Shown in pieces: positions 7,524-15,944 of a DNA stretch of 64,000 bases (position 1 is its first letter; the number at the start of each line of letters is the position of its first letter). The stretch lies in assembly GCF_910593785.1 (NCBI RefSeq), contig NZ_CAJVAP010000010.1, positions 46,525 to 110,524 of the forward strand. The letters are read 5' to 3'. The notes beneath the pieces were generated by a model. That model searched no databases and was not told the origin of the DNA. It saw only the letters and a program-made list of their open reading frames with translations. This DNA is from Leucobacter soli (GTDB lineage: Bacteria; Actinomycetota; Actinomycetes; Actinomycetales; Microbacteriaceae). Made by a program: the position numbers and the translations under genes.

Positions 7524-8863
7524 TGTCAGGAAAACGGTGGATCTGGGACTGGCCTGACCGAAAGGAAGGGCAATGAGTCAGGCTATCGAGGTGATCGATC
7601 CTGTGGCGGGAGAGATCATCGATCAGCAACAGATCGCCGAGCAGCTGCTTGCGCAGGCGAAGGAACAGGGCGTCAGCCTCGTCGGGCCGGGAGGCCTGCT
7701 CGGCGGGTTGACGAAGACGGTGCTCGAGACTGCGCTCGAGGCGGAAATGACCGAGCACCTCGGCTACGAGAAGCACACGGTCAGCGAGAGCGAGAACGCC
7801 CGTAACGGGACCCGGTCCAAGACGGTGCTGACCGAGATCGGCGCCGTCGAGATCGACGTCCCCAGGGACCGTGACGGGTCGTTCCAGCCCAAGATCGTCC
7901 GCAAGCGTCAGCGCCGCCTGGACGGGATCGACGAGATCGTGCTCTCGCTCACCGCCCGGGGGCTGACCACGGGTGAGGTCGCCGCGCACTTCGACGACGT
8001 CTATGGTGCCAGTGTCAGCAAGGACACGATCTCGAAGATCACCGACAAGGTCATCGAGGAGATGACCGAGTGGCAGAACCGTCCGCTGGATCGGGTGTAC
8101 CCCGTCGTGTTCATCGACGCGATCGTGGTGAAGGTTCGGGACGGGCAGGTGCGGAACAAGCCGTTCTACGTCGCCATCGGCGTCACCACGACCGGGGAAC
8201 GCGACATCCTCGGGATCTGGGCCGGCGACGGCGGTGAGGGCGCGAAGTTCTGGCTCGGCGTGCTCACAGAGATCAAGAACCGCGGTGTCGAGGATGTCTG
8301 CATCGTGGTCTGTGACGGACTCAAGGGGCTGCCCGAGTCGATCAACACGACGTGGGAGTTCGCGACGGTGCAGACGTGCATCATCCACCTGATCCGCAAC
8401 ACCTTCAAGTTCGCGTCGCGGAAGTACTGGGACCAGATCGCCCGCGACCTGCGGCCCGTCTACACAGCTCCGACCGAGGCCGCCGCGAGGGCGAGGTTCG
8501 AGGAGTTCGCGGAGAAGTGGTGCACGATGTATCCGGCGATCCGGCAGCTGTGGGAGAACGCGTGGAGCGAGTTCATCCCGTTCCTGGACTACGACGTCGA
8601 GATCCGCCGCATCATCTGCTCGACGAACGCGATCGAGTCCCTCAACGCCCGCTATCGTCGCGCGGTGCGGGCCCGCGGCCACTTCCCTAACGACGCGGCC
8701 GCGCTGAAGTGCCTCTACCTCGTGACGCGGTCGCTTGACCCGACCGGCCGGGGTCGGGCACGCTGGGTGACCAGGTGGAAGCCCGCACTCAACGCCTTCG
8801 CGATCACCTTCGAAGGCCGAATCAACTGAAATGCGCCAGGCCAGATCCACCGTTAATCTGACA
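7524..8863. mobile_element. IS256-family insertion sequence
   Basis: About 1.34 kb. The left end (from TGTCAGG at 7524) and right end (up to CTGACA at 8863) share TGTCAG and AACGGTGGATCTGG in inverted orientation. It encodes one mutator-type transposase. The expected 8-9 bp target duplication is not seen (GATGGGAG on the left, GACCCCCG on the right). Confidence 0.88.
7573..8829 (+). CDS. IS256-family (mutator type) transposase
   Basis: 418 residues, full length for the family. The catalytic residues lie in VVFIDAIVVKVRDG (Asp), VVCDGLKGLPE (Asp) and IICSTNAIESLN (Glu), and the conserved CIIHLIRNTFKF segment is present. It starts about 50 bp inside the left end. No frameshift or internal stop is seen, so the copy may be active. 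Confidence 0.95.
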   Translation: MSQAIEVIDPVAGEIIDQQQIAEQLLAQAKEQGVSLVGPGGLLGGLTKTVLETALEAEMTEHLGYEKHTVSESENARNGTRSKTVLTEIGAVEIDVPRDRDGSFQPKIVRKRQRRLDGIDEIVLSLTARGLTTGEVAAHFDDVYGASVSKDTISKITDKVIEEMTEWQNRPLDRVYPVVFIDAIVVKVRDGQVRNKPFYVAIGVTTTGERDILGIWAGDGGEGAKFWLGVLTEIKNRGVEDVCIVVCDGLKGLPESINTTWEFATVQTCIIHLIRNTFKFASRKYWDQIARDLRPVYTAPTEAAARARFEEFAEKWCTMYPAIRQLWENAWSEFIPFLDYDVEIRRIICSTNAIESLNARYRRAVRARGHFPNDAAALKCLYLVTRSLDPTGRGRARWVTRWKPALNAFAITFEGRIN

Positions 8864-8965
8864 GACCCCCGACACCGCTGCACCCTTCGAGACCATCCTC
8901 GACGACACCACCAAGCAGCAGGCCGTCGCCTGGGCCGAAAAGCACACCGCCGACAACGAAAAGAG
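8864..8965 (+). pseudogene. Short coding remnant next to IS256 end
   Basis: The frame from 8868 onward reads like the tail of a real protein (APFETILDDTTKQQAVAWAEK) with normal high-GC codon use, but it has no start and is cut by the IS end. The parent gene is not recognised. It lies on the ancestral side of the left att repeat. Confidence 0.35.
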
Positions 8966-9017
8966 CGATGTTGTAACCCAGGACCTGTTTCCTCAGGCGT
9001 GGGTTACAACATCGCTC
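8963..9017 (-). terminator. Strong hairpin terminator beside left att site (ancestral tRNA-Leu terminator?)
   Basis: A perfect 18-bp stem (GAGCGATGTTGTAACCCA at 8963-8980 with its complement at 9000-9017) encloses a 19-nt loop. Read on the minus strand it is followed by a TCTTTTCG tail. It sits 4 bp beyond the detached tRNA-Leu 3' end, exactly where a tRNA terminator would lie. Confidence 0.7.
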
Positions 9018-9021
9018 ATTG

Positions 9022-9044
9022 CGTGCGCGAGGGGGGACTTGAAC
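9022..9044 (-). repeat. attL-like copy of the tRNA-Leu 3' end
   Basis: 23 bp identical, in the same orientation, to 19904-19926. They cover the acceptor 3' strand and the T-loop side of tRNA-Leu(CAG). No D- or anticodon arm is present, so this is a detached end, as left by site-specific integration into a tRNA gene. Confidence 0.75.
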
Positions 9045-9509
9045 TGACCTCGACCCCCGAGCACCGCGAAACCACGGGGCGCGTTCTGCCGCATAAGATC
9101 AACGATCTAGAGCATCTAGCCTGTGGATAACTCCACCGCGATACCCCGACCTACACAACCCTTAGCACTTTCCTTAGCATTTTTCCGCGCCGGCAGCCCC
9201 TCCCCATAAGGGACTTCGAGGCGTGGGCACTCCACGGCTCCGGCAATGTTTTCCGGTAATGCGCACGAATCGCGTCGCCAGATTCGGCATCGGCATCGGC
9301 GCGCAGACAGTAGGCGGTTCACTCCTGAGACCCCCGGTAATACCCCGTTACCGCACAGCGACTTGCCCCTTACGGCGCAGTCAGGAAGGCGGAGCCGATC
9401 TGCCCGTCGGCTCCGATCACTGCAAGAGTCCGACCTGCGGTACGTCAACGGAGGCTCTCACTCGAAGGGGAGATTCACGAACGAGGGTGCTGTGGATGAT
9501 TTCAAGGGA
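9045..9509. other. Non-coding island edge with short direct repeats
   Basis: 465 bp between the left att copy and the MarR gene. I see no credible gene; short frames on both strands lack family resemblance and ribosome sites. Two direct copies of CCTTAGCA lie at 9160-9167 and 9172-9179, the kind of paired repeat integrases use as arm sites. No integrase remnant could be recognised. Confidence 0.5.
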
Positions 9510-10109
9510 CTAACTGGGCGGGTCTGCAGGTGCATCGAATGATTCCCGGCTCCAGGCTTCGGTGCGAACGCCGATCTGCTCAGTCATATCTTCGAGGAAA
9601 CGGGTCACTATCGCTCGCTCGTAGCGAGTAAGACGAGCTGCTGCGTGAAACCGTTTGGCCTGGAGCCTCCCGACCGTCTGCATGGCCGCTTCGCGGGTTT
9701 CGTCCGTGATGGTGATAGCGAGTGCGCGGCGGTCGCTGGGGTGCGGAGCTCGCACGATGTGACCACCAGCCTCGAGCCGGTCGAGGAGCTTGGTAGTCGA
9801 GGCGGTGGAGATCCCGAGGTGCGTCGCGATCGCGCTTGGGGTGATCAGTGCGTGTGTGTGCTGGGCCACGATGAGGAAATGCAGCGCCCGCATGTCAGAT
9901 CGGCCGAGCTTCATGTACCGCTGCGACGCTTCGGATAGCTGCTGCTCGGCGTCCCGAAGGTGCCCGAGCGCGGTCATAAGTTCCGTGATTCCGCGGATGT
10001 CCTCCGGCGACATCTCGGAACGGTCGATGAGGAGTGAATCGGGGTCGTTCTTCTCGACGTCGTAGAGGCTCGACGATACCGAGGCTGCCTCCCCATCATG
10101 CTTCGACAT
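9510..10109 (-). CDS. MarR-family regulator, CrtR-like
   Basis: 199 residues with a winged-helix MarR domain in the middle (TPSAIATHLGISTASTTKLLDRLEAGG, then the wing HPSDRRALAITITDE). It is divergent from the carotenoid operon, 62 bp away. In Corynebacterium glutamicum the MarR repressor CrtR has the same position and represses its crt operon, responding to prenyl diphosphates; the analogy is inference. I chose ATG 10109 because a TACCAT -10 hexamer lies 6 nt before it, as in other leaderless genes here; ATG 10115 would overlap that hexamer. Confidence 0.85.
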   Translation of the reverse strand: MSKHDGEAASVSSSLYDVEKNDPDSLLIDRSEMSPEDIRGITELMTALGHLRDAEQQLSEASQRYMKLGRSDMRALHFLIVAQHTHALITPSAIATHLGISTASTTKLLDRLEAGGHIVRAPHPSDRRALAITITDETREAAMQTVGRLQAKRFHAAARLTRYERAIVTRFLEDMTEQIGVRTEAWSRESFDAPADPPS

Positions 10110-10155
10110 GGTCATATGGTACCGGATCCGATGTTTTCTACCCTTCTTGTTATTA

Positions 10156-10166
10156 GCTAGGCTAGC
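10156..10166. promoter_or_regulatory. Palindrome over the crt promoter (candidate MarR operator)
   Basis: GCTAG-G-CTAGC overlaps TAGGCT (10158-10163), a good -10 hexamer 8 nt before the idi start codon. A repressor bound here would block the operon promoter. A further ACTAGC half-site lies at 10178-10183. Confidence 0.5.
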
Positions 10167-10171
10167 ATTTA

Positions 10172-10804
10172 ATGAAACTAGCGAATCGGGTGGGCATGAA
10201 CAAGGTGGATCGAGCGGCTCTCGGTGGCGAGCCGATCGGGCAGCGGGTGGTTCTGCTCAATGAGCATGCTGTGCCGATCGGGTCGGCGGACAAGCTGATG
10301 GTGCATAACACGTCGACCGCCCTGCACCTTGCCTTCTCCTGCTACCTCTTCGACCAGTCGGGCAGGGTGCTGGTGACCCGGCGCGCGCTTTCGAAGGTGA
10401 CGTGGCCGGGGGTGTGGACGAACAGCTTCTGCGGGCATCCCGAGCCCGGTGAGGCGCTGGAGGCGGCTGTCGAACGTCGGGCTCGCCAGGAGCTAGGCGT
10501 CGAGGTTCGGGGGGTTCGAGTTGTCGATCCTGGCTTCCGGTATCGCGCCGTCGACGCCGGGGGGATCGTGGAGAACGAGGTCTGCCCGGTGTACACCGCG
10601 ACGATCTCGGGCACCCTGTCCCCGCACCCCGAAGAGGTGATGGAGTGGGCGTGGGTCGACCGATCATCGCTCGCTCGCGCCGTGATGTCGACACCGTTCG
10701 TGTTCAGTCCCTGGATGGTGCTGCAGATGCGTCGGTTGCAGTGGGCATCCGAGCCCGATCCGACGGGTCCGGAATCGGTCTTCCCCGGGGCGGTGCGCAC
10801 ATGA
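10172..10804 (+). CDS. idi: Isopentenyl-diphosphate delta-isomerase, type 1 (Nudix)
   Basis: 210 residues. It interconverts IPP and DMAPP in the cytosol, supplying the starter for carotenoid chain building. Visible features are the TNSFCGHPEPGE active-site Cys region, the Nudix-like EAAVERRARQELG and the ENEVCPVY segment with conserved Glu and Cys. It is the first gene of the crt operon, and its stop overlaps crtE (ATGA). The start at 10172 is supported by a TAGGCT -10 element 8 nt upstream; ATG 10196 is an alternative, but its ribosome site would be too close. Confidence 0.92.
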   Translation: MKLANRVGMNKVDRAALGGEPIGQRVVLLNEHAVPIGSADKLMVHNTSTALHLAFSCYLFDQSGRVLVTRRALSKVTWPGVWTNSFCGHPEPGEALEAAVERRARQELGVEVRGVRVVDPGFRYRAVDAGGIVENEVCPVYTATISGTLSPHPEEVMEWAWVDRSSLARAVMSTPFVFSPWMVLQMRRLQWASEPDPTGPESVFPGAVRT

Positions 10805-11883
10805 CCACGACCGTATGGACCCGAGACGATCTGCGCCTCGAGGTGGAGCAGGAACTTCGGGAGCTCCTCGCACGGTCGGAGTCGGCGGCCGAATCCTACG
10901 GACCCGAGTTCGCGCGGCTCTGGGCTCTGGCGTCGAACCATGTCGGACGGGGCAAGCTGGTGCGCCCGCTGCTTCTCCTGGAAACCTATGATGCACTCCG
11001 AGCCGCATCGGCACCCAGCCCGATTCGCTCGGAGACCGTGCGTATTGCCGCCGCTATAGAGGTGCTGCACTACTCGTTTCTGTTGCACGACGACGTCATC
11101 GATGGGGATCTCTTCCGGCGAGGTCGGCTGAATCTCATCGGCGAGCTGGGAGAGGCATCGCCGTGTGTGTCCCGCCCCGGAGATGGGCGGCATTGGGCGC
11201 AGACGGGGGGCATCCTGGCCGGGGATCTGATGCTCTCCTGCGCGCACCAGCTGTTCGCACGCGCCGATCTCCCGGTCGAGCAGCGGATCCGCTTGCTCGA
11301 TCTTCTCGAGCACACCGTGTTCGAGACGACGGCCGGAGAATTCGTCGACGTCGGTCTGAGCGATGGCCTCATCGGACCCGACCTCGCAACGGTATTGGCG
11401 ATGACGGGCCGAAAGACCGCCACCTACAGCTTCGAACTCCCTCTTCGGGCCGCCGCCATTCTTGCCGGCGCGTCCCTCGAGCTCGAGCAGCGACTGCGGG
11501 AAGCGGGATGGTACCTCGGTCTCGCGTATCAGCTGCAGGATGATCTGCTCTCCACCTTCGGCGACGCCGAGGTACATGGCAAGGACGCGTTCTCCGATCT
11601 CCGGGAGGGGAAACAGACCGCGATCGTCTGCTTCGCCCGGTTGTGCGGCGAATGGTCCGGAATCGAAACCGAGCTCAGCGAAGCCGCCTACTCGATCGCG
11701 GCCGCCCAGAGCGTGCGTCGCCGCCTCCGGGCGTGCGGGGCCGAGGCCTTCGTTCAGAACCTCGTCAGCGATCAGATGACGGCATTCCGGAACCTCCTCG
11801 CCAACGAGTCCGAGATCATCCCCGATGGGGTGCAGCGGGTTCTGCTCGCGTTGCAGGCGCGTCTGGACGGGAGGGCGTCATGA
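10801..11883 (+). CDS. crtE: Geranylgeranyl diphosphate synthase
   Basis: 360 residues. It condenses IPP onto allylic diphosphates to give the C20 precursor. The first Asp-rich motif is DDVID at 97-101 (LLHDDVIDGD). The second is LQDDLLSTFGD, where the last Asp of a strict DDxxD is Ser, as in many bacterial long-chain synthases. The start is fixed by the ATGA overlap with idi. It is followed by crtB with another 4-bp overlap. Confidence 0.92.
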   Translation: MTTTVWTRDDLRLEVEQELRELLARSESAAESYGPEFARLWALASNHVGRGKLVRPLLLLETYDALRAASAPSPIRSETVRIAAAIEVLHYSFLLHDDVIDGDLFRRGRLNLIGELGEASPCVSRPGDGRHWAQTGGILAGDLMLSCAHQLFARADLPVEQRIRLLDLLEHTVFETTAGEFVDVGLSDGLIGPDLATVLAMTGRKTATYSFELPLRAAAILAGASLELEQRLREAGWYLGLAYQLQDDLLSTFGDAEVHGKDAFSDLREGKQTAIVCFARLCGEWSGIETELSEAAYSIAAAQSVRRRLRACGAEAFVQNLVSDQMTAFRNLLANESEIIPDGVQRVLLALQARLDGRAS

Positions 11884-12788
11884 CCCGCGACGAACTCTTT
11901 CCCCCTCGGGGGTCTTCGCTCGCGCAGTTCACGAGGGCGGCCGAGGCCGTGTCGCAGGATGTCATCGGGGCCTACTCGACGTCTTTCGGCATGGCGACGC
12001 GTCTGCTGGGTCGGCGCCACCGGCGTCATGTGCGCAACATCTACGCCCTGGTCCGCGTTGCCGATGAGATCGTCGACGGGGTCGCCGATCAGGCGGGTCT
12101 GAGCCTCGAGGAGCAGCGTGACGCCCTGGATCGGTACGCCGCAGAAACCCGACACGCCCTGCGCACCGGATACAGCACCGATCTGGTGGTGCACGCCTTC
12201 GCGCTCACCGCTCGGGAGTGCGGCATCGACGAGGCGCTGATCGAGCCGTTCTTCGACTCGATGCGCAGCGACCTGGTCGACGGCGACCGCCGGATCGCGT
12301 TCGACGAGGCCGCGCACGCCGCCTACGTGTATGGATCCGCAGAGGTCGTGGGGCTGATGTGCCTGCGCGTCTTCCTCCGGGATCGCGGGGCAGCGGATGC
12401 CGTGCGCCTGCGCGCGGAGCACGGCGCACGTCAGCTGGGCGCGGCGTTCCAGAACGTCAACTTCCTGCGGGATCTCGGCGACGACACCGCCCGGCTGGGA
12501 CGCAGCTATCTCGGCGAGGGAAGTGCGCTGACGCAACGAGAGCTGGAATCCTGGGTCACCGAGATCCGCAGCCAGCTCGCCGACGCCGAGGAGGCGATCC
12601 CGTTGCTGCCGCTCGATGCTCGGGCGGCGGTGCGCAGCGCTCACGCCCTCTTCGCGAACCTCACCGATCGCATTGCGCGCACCCCTGCAACGGAGCTCAC
12701 CGCACGACGCATCCGCGTGCCGAACCCGGTGAAGCTCATCCTGGTAGCCTCGGCGATCCTCGCCACGATCCGGGATAGACGGCGATGA
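11880..12788 (+). CDS. crtB: Phytoene synthase
   Basis: 302 residues. It joins two GGPP head-to-head to give 15-cis-phytoene. Both Asp-rich motifs are visible: DEIVD at 62-66 and, later, QNVNFLRDLGDDTARLGR. The start lies in the ATGA overlap with crtE, and the end overlaps crtI by 4 bp. Confidence 0.94.
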   Translation: MTRDELFPPRGSSLAQFTRAAEAVSQDVIGAYSTSFGMATRLLGRRHRRHVRNIYALVRVADEIVDGVADQAGLSLEEQRDALDRYAAETRHALRTGYSTDLVVHAFALTARECGIDEALIEPFFDSMRSDLVDGDRRIAFDEAAHAAYVYGSAEVVGLMCLRVFLRDRGAADAVRLRAEHGARQLGAAFQNVNFLRDLGDDTARLGRSYLGEGSALTQRELESWVTEIRSQLADAEEAIPLLPLDARAAVRSAHALFANLTDRIARTPATELTARRIRVPNPVKLILVASAILATIRDRRR

Positions 12789-14410
12789 CGCGCACGGTGA
12801 TCATCGGCGGCGGGATCGCCGGCCTCGCAACCGCAGCGCTGCTCGCCCGCGAGGGCCACGAGGTGGTCGTGCTGGAGAAGAACTCCCGCATCGGCGGTCG
12901 CGCCGGGACGGTCGAGCGCGACGGGTTCCGATTCGACAGTGGGCCGTCCTGGTACCTGATGCCCAGCGTCTTCGAGCACTTCTTCCAACTCATGGGGACC
13001 TCCGCGCAGGAACAGCTCGACCTCCGTTTCCTCGACCCCGCATACCGGGTATTCAGCGAGGCCGAGCCGGATGGATCATGGCGAGAGCCACTGACCATCC
13101 CGCGGGGACGGCCAGGGGTGCGGGAAGCGTTCCGCCGAGTGGAGCCGGAGAGTGGGACGAGGCTGGACCGCTACCTCGCCTCGGCGCGGCGCGTGAGCGA
13201 TCTCGCGGAGCGCTACTTCCTGTACAATACGTTCACCAGCGTCTCCTCGCTGCTGCACCGGGAGGTGCTCACTGGCCTGCCGAAGCTTGCGAGGCTGCTC
13301 ACCAGCTCCCTCGAATCCCACGCCGCCAAACGATTCGCGGACCCGGTGCTGCGTCAGGTGCTCGGCTATCCGGCCGTGTTCCTCGGTACTGACCCCGCCG
13401 CAGCGCCCGCGATGTACCACCTGATGAGCGCCCTCGATCTCGACGACGGCGTCCGATACCCGATGGGGGGCTTCTGGGAGCTCACCGAGCGGCTCGAGGC
13501 GCTCGCGCTCGCGTCGGGGGCGCGGATCGTGACAGAGGCGGAAGTGCTGTGCATTCGCACTGATCGGCTCACGGATCGCGGCCGGTCTTGGCGCCATGGT
13601 GGGCGCCGCAGCCGGGCGGTGGGGGTCTCCTGGCGCGCACGGGGCGGGGGCGAGGTGCTCGAGGCCGCCGATATCGTCGTCTCGGCCGCCGACCTCCACC
13701 ACACCGAGACGCGCCTCCTGGCACCCGCGGATCGCAGTTACCCGGAGCGCTGGTGGGAGCGCCGCACGAGCGGGCCCGGCGCCGTGATCGCGATGCTCGG
13801 CGTCCGCGGGGAGCTGCCGACGCTGCCGCATCACTCGCTCTTTTTCACGCGGGACTGGGCCGCGAACTTCGCGGCGATCTTCGGTGAGCACCCGAGCATC
13901 CCGGATCCGGCCTCGATCTACGTGTGCAAGCCCAGCGCGACAGACCCGACGGTCGCGCCCGCGGGCCACGAGAATCTCTTCGTTCTGATCCCCGTCCCTG
14001 CCGATCCCGGCATCGGCGCCGGCAGCGCGGGCGGAGTTTCGCCTTCGGCGCTCGTCGAGCACGCTGTGGACGCCGCGATCGAGCAGATCTCGGAGTGGGC
14101 CGGGATCCCCGACCTGGGCGATCGCATCGTCGTGCGCGAGACACTCGGCCCGGCCGATTTCGCGGGCGACTACCACTCCTGGCGCGGCGGGATGCTCGGG
14201 CCTGCGCACATCCTGAGCCAGTCCGCGATGTTCCGCGCCCAGAACGCGTCGAAGCGGGTGGAAGGGCTCTACTACGCCGGCGCGACGACCGCGCCCGGGG
14301 TCGGTGTTCCGATGTGCCTCATCAGCGCCGAGCTCGTCCTCAAGCGCATCCGCGGCGACAACAGCGCCGGCCCGCTCCCGGTGCCTCTCCGTGCGGAGGT
14401 GAAGGCGTGA
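12785..14410 (+). CDS. crtI: Phytoene desaturase
   Basis: 541 residues. It is a FAD-dependent enzyme that introduces four double bases of unsaturation, taking phytoene to lycopene at the membrane. The N-terminal dinucleotide fold is clear (VIIGGGIAGLATAALLAREG). The C-terminal CrtI signature ends in YYAGATTAPGVGVPMCLISA. Length is slightly above the usual ~500 because of an internal Ser/Arg-rich loop near residue 270. Its TGA overlaps the crtYe ATG. Confidence 0.94.
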   Translation: MTRTVIIGGGIAGLATAALLAREGHEVVVLEKNSRIGGRAGTVERDGFRFDSGPSWYLMPSVFEHFFQLMGTSAQEQLDLRFLDPAYRVFSEAEPDGSWREPLTIPRGRPGVREAFRRVEPESGTRLDRYLASARRVSDLAERYFLYNTFTSVSSLLHREVLTGLPKLARLLTSSLESHAAKRFADPVLRQVLGYPAVFLGTDPAAAPAMYHLMSALDLDDGVRYPMGGFWELTERLEALALASGARIVTEAEVLCIRTDRLTDRGRSWRHGGRRSRAVGVSWRARGGGEVLEAADIVVSAADLHHTETRLLAPADRSYPERWWERRTSGPGAVIAMLGVRGELPTLPHHSLFFTRDWAANFAAIFGEHPSIPDPASIYVCKPSATDPTVAPAGHENLFVLIPVPADPGIGAGSAGGVSPSALVEHAVDAAIEQISEWAGIPDLGDRIVVRETLGPADFAGDYHSWRGGMLGPAHILSQSAMFRAQNASKRVEGLYYAGATTAPGVGVPMCLISAELVLKRIRGDNSAGPLPVPLRAEVKA

Positions 14411-14757
14411 TGGGCTTCGTGTATCTGCTCCTGCTGCTTCTCGGCATCGCCTGCATGCTCCTGCTCGATCGCCGCTTCCGGCTCTTCTTCTGGCACGATC
14501 CCGCGGTCGCGACGCTCGTCACGGTGCTCGGCGTCGGGCTTCTCCTTGCGTGGGACGCCGCCGGGATAGCGGCGGGCGTATTTCTGCGTGGTGCGGGTGA
14601 GATTGCCTCCGGCATCGTCCTGTGGCCCGAGATGCCTCTCGAAGAGCCCGTGTTCCTGCAGTTCTTCGTGCTGTGCATCATGATCGTCTTCACGGGGTCC
14701 ATGCGGATCCTCCGCGCCGATGCGGGGCGTCGCGATGACGAGGAGGGCGGCTCATGA
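14410..14757 (+). CDS. crtYe: Lycopene cyclase subunit, CrtYe/CrtYc type
   Basis: 115 residues with about three membrane helices and the small-subunit cyclase motif MPLEEPVFLQFF (PLEEP at 76-80). In C50 carotenoid pathways two such subunits act together to cyclise the ends of the elongated lycopene chain. The second subunit here is the N-terminal part of the next protein, whose gene overlaps by 4 bp. Ring type (epsilon, beta or gamma) cannot be told from the sequence by eye. Confidence 0.88.
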   Translation: MGFVYLLLLLLGIACMLLLDRRFRLFFWHDPAVATLVTVLGVGLLLAWDAAGIAAGVFLRGAGEIASGIVLWPEMPLEEPVFLQFFVLCIMIVFTGSMRILRADAGRRDDEEGGS

Positions 14758-15944
14758 GCTATGCCGTTCTCGCCCTCGCAGGCGTCGTTGTCGCCGCCGT
14801 CGGATCCATCGTGCTCGCGGTCGTCGCGTTCCGCAGGAGGCCGAGATCATCCCGCTGGCTCACCCTCGCCGCGGTCGTCGCGACGGGGTGCGTCCTGTTC
14901 GCTCTGACCGCGGTGTTCGACAACCTGATGATCGGTGCGGGACTGTTCCATTACCCTCCGGAACGCCTCTCCGGCACGTACATCGGGCTGGCACCGATCG
15001 AGGATTTCGCCTACCCGCTCGCCGGCGTGCTGCTGCTGCCGACGCTGTGGCTTCTCCTGGAACGCGGGAGCTCCGAGCGGCGGCATGGCTTCACCCAGCT
15101 TGTCCTGGCATCCCGCCCGATCAGCTGGATCAACACCGCATTCCCATTCGGCGCGGCCTATCTCATGACGACCCGCGAGATCGACGGCGTTCTCCTGCTC
15201 GGATTTCTCTACTTCCTCATTCCCTACAATCTCGCCATGTACGGCATCAACGACGTCTTCGACTACGCCTCCGACCTGGCGAACCCGCGCAAGGGAGGGA
15301 TCGAAGGGGCGCTGCTGCCGCCCCGGCTGCATCGGCCGATCCTGTGGGTCGCCGCGCTATCGAACATTCCGTTCCTACTGCTGCTCGCTACCGCGGGCGG
15401 GCCGACCGTGTGGATCGCGCTCGCGGTCAGTGCGTTCGCTGTCGTCGCTTACTCGGCTCCCGGGCTTCGGTTCAAGGAGCGGCCGTTCCTCGACTCGATC
15501 ACGTCCAGCACGCATTTCGTGAGCCCCGCCGTGGTCGGCCTGCTCCTCGCCGGAGTCCGCATCGACTGGCCACTCATCCTCCTGCTCGCCGCGTTCTTCC
15601 TCTGGGGGATGGCGGCGCACGCCTTCGGCGCGGTGCAGGACATCCTCCCCGACCGTGCGGCCGGAATCCGCTCCATCGCGACGGCCATCGGCGCGCGTGC
15701 GACCGTGAGATTCGCCCTGCTGCTCTGGGTCGCAGCCGGTCTTCTCATGCTCGGAACGACGTGGCCAGGCCCGCTCGCGGCCCTCATCGCGATACCGTAC
15801 CTGCTGAATTGCCTACCCTTCCGCTCCATCACCGACAAGGGATCGGCGGCCACGAACCGCGCTTGGCGCCGCTTCATCGCCCTCAACTATCTGTCCGGGT
15901 TCCTCGTCACTGTCCTCCTCATCGTCGAATGGAGACTCGCATGA
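14754..15944 (+). CDS. Fused lycopene cyclase subunit (CrtYf) and lycopene elongase (CrtEb)
   Basis: 396 residues in one uninterrupted frame. Residues 1 to ~115 are a cyclase subunit with the PIEDF motif at 81-85. Residues ~120-396 are a UbiA-type prenyltransferase with NDVFDYASD at 166-174 and a second Asp region (GAVQDILPDRAAGI), the pattern of lycopene elongases that add C5 units to make C45/C50 carotenoids. In C. glutamicum these are separate genes crtYf and crtEb; a cyclase-elongase fusion has, from memory, been described in Dietzia. Product is probably a decaprenoxanthin- or sarcinaxanthin-like C50 pigment. Confidence 0.88.
   Translation: MSYAVLALAGVVVAAVGSIVLAVVAFRRRPRSSRWLTLAAVVATGCVLFALTAVFDNLMIGAGLFHYPPERLSGTYIGLAPIEDFAYPLAGVLLLPTLWLLLERGSSERRHGFTQLVLASRPISWINTAFPFGAAYLMTTREIDGVLLLGFLYFLIPYNLAMYGINDVFDYASDLANPRKGGIEGALLPPRLHRPILWVAALSNIPFLLLLATAGGPTVWIALAVSAFAVVAYSAPGLRFKERPFLDSITSSTHFVSPAVVGLLLAGVRIDWPLILLLAAFFLWGMAAHAFGAVQDILPDRAAGIRSIATAIGARATVRFALLLWVAAGLLMLGTTWPGPLAALIAIPYLLNCLPFRSITDKGSAATNRAWRRFIALNYLSGFLVTVLLIVEWRLA

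Noticed and set aside
8963..9017. CRISPR or IS-end interpretation of the perfect 18-bp inverted repeat
   Set aside because: There is a single hairpin with a T-tail and no repeats or transposase; a terminator fits better.
9116..9448. 110-residue minus-strand frame as a possible integrase remnant
   Set aside because: No tyrosine- or serine-recombinase motif could be found; composition is not protein-like.
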